From: Baffinella frigidus
Taxonomy: Eukaryota > Cryptophyceae > Cryptomonadales > Baffinellaceae
Length of the DNA: 12,163 nt
NCBI GenBank assembly: GCA_026770585.1
Contig: MU646830.1
Span: 105,091-117,253 of the forward strand
Direction: 5' to 3'
Position 1 is the stretch's first letter. Every line of letters begins with the position of its first letter. The notes under the pieces are model-generated. The model saw only the letters and a list, made by a program, of their open reading frames with translations. It had not been told where the DNA came from and did no database searches. Shown here piece after piece: positions 11,496 through 12,163 of the stretch. The translations under genes and the position numbers were made by a program.

Positions 11496-12163
11496 CTACC
11501 CTAACCCCTAAACTTCCATTGGGCAGGGGGGGCGACTGTCTTCATGCTGATCAAACTCGCGCGAGACCCGGAGCAACACACTTAACCTTTTTACACCCCT
11601 ACACCCTCCACAGTGCACACCCTAAACCCCAAACCCCAAACCCAAAACCCTGAACCCGAAACCCGAAACCCCCATTGGGCAGGGGGGGGGTGACTGTAAC
11701 GTAACCCCTAAACACTACACCCTAAATCCTGCACCCCCATCGGGCAGGGGGGGTGACCGTCTGGATGCTGATCAAACTCTGAACCCCAAACCCCAAACCC
11801 TGAACCTTGAACCTTAAACCCTCAACCCTGAACCTTAAACCTGAAACCCTCGCAGGGGGGGCGACTGTCTTCATGCTGATCAAACTCGCGCGAGACCCGG
11901 AGAAACGCGTTTTGGTCCGTCCCTCAACCCTCAACCCTAAACTCCAAACCCTAAACTCCAAACCCTGAACCACACACCCAATCCCTAAACCCTACACCCT
12001 AAATCCCAAACCCTGAACCCTGAACCCTGAACCCTGAACCCTGAACCCTGAACCCTGAACCCTGAACCCTGCACCAACATGAACCTAGTCCCTAAACCCT
12101 AAACCCTAAACCCTAAACCCTAAACCCTAAACCCTAAACCCTAAACCCTACACCCTGAACCCT
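11496..12163 (-). repeat. Large interstitial telomere-like array, C-rich on +
   Basis: Variants CCCTGAA (a run of nine at about 12010-12069), CCCTACA, CCCCAAA, CCCTCAA and finally perfect CCCTAAA units (12093-12149). A right chromosome end would show TTTAGGG on this strand, so the polarity is again that of an interstitial or inverted array. Four copies of an exon-like segment are embedded at 11526-11573, 11681-11700, 11746-11782 and 11853-11902. Confidence 0.9.
11526..11573 (+). pseudogene. Exon relic (ATVFMLIKLARDPE) inside the telomere-like array
   Basis: After TTGGGCAG and a G run, the frame reads ATVFMLIKLARDPE. A nearly identical copy is at 11861-11902 (ATVFMLIKLARDPEK), a partial one at 11755-11778 (TVWMLIKL then stop), and a stub at 11691. 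Each copy is preceded by GGGCAG or CGCAG, resembling a 3' splice site. Function not recognised. Confidence 0.45.

Noticed and set aside
11722-11973. Minus-strand frame of 83 codons
   Set aside because: Its GLRFRVEGLRF-type repeats are translations of telomere-like heptamers.

Overview
The window looks like repeat-rich, probably subtelomeric DNA from a nuclear genome of a eukaryote with plant/alga-type TTTAGGG telomeres. Degenerate telomere-like heptamers (TTTAGGG, TTGAGGG, TTTGGGG) occur at both edges and at three internal sites. Exon-like segments are bounded by GT and CAG signals with about 60-107 bp gaps, there are no bacterial-style operons, and base composition is mid-range apart from one GC-rich gene segment and one AT-rich insert. 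A unicellular alga such as a cryptophyte would fit, but the lineage is a guess.

Layout. 1-735: telomere-like G-strand repeats flanking two inverted-repeat elements. 736-1850: a GC-rich segment with the best gene candidate, a split gene starting at 1149 whose second exon encodes a mitochondrial-presequence-like stretch; it appears truncated. 1857-2900: a degenerate satellite, broken by two small inverted-repeat elements. 2817-3743: several copies of one exon (reading YGKDIDAVIS), separated by palindromes. 3744-4843: a 243-bp palindrome abutting a 161-bp element, then a 140-bp and a 172-bp element. 5137-6140: minisatellites with a roughly 156-bp higher-order unit. 6396-7060: telomere-like C-strand array followed by an exon relic and 13-bp repeats. 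7280-9251: inverted-repeat and fold-back elements that dissect copies of another exon (MAEIGAEIEQ). 9371-10002: an AT-rich open segment beside a nested pair of elements. 10105-10494: a tandem array of 3'-splice-site-like units feeding an exon with a good donor. 10554-11495: decayed copies of that exon and more elements. 11496-12163: telomere-like C-strand array containing four copies of a further exon relic.

The window behaves as a mosaic: pieces of a few genes have been duplicated and broken by short non-autonomous inverted-repeat (MITE-like) elements. No transposase is present. The most unusual property is that, in at least three and probably four element families, two copies share conserved flanks but carry different central sequences, and those centres are palindromic in both copies. 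The fold is kept while the bases change on both arms. A related fold-back group keeps an inner motif (GTAGTAATTTTCGTTG) and has different, still self-complementary, outer arms. This suggests an arm-copying mechanism or selection for structure, and I regard it as the best candidate for something undescribed here. All alignments were done by eye.
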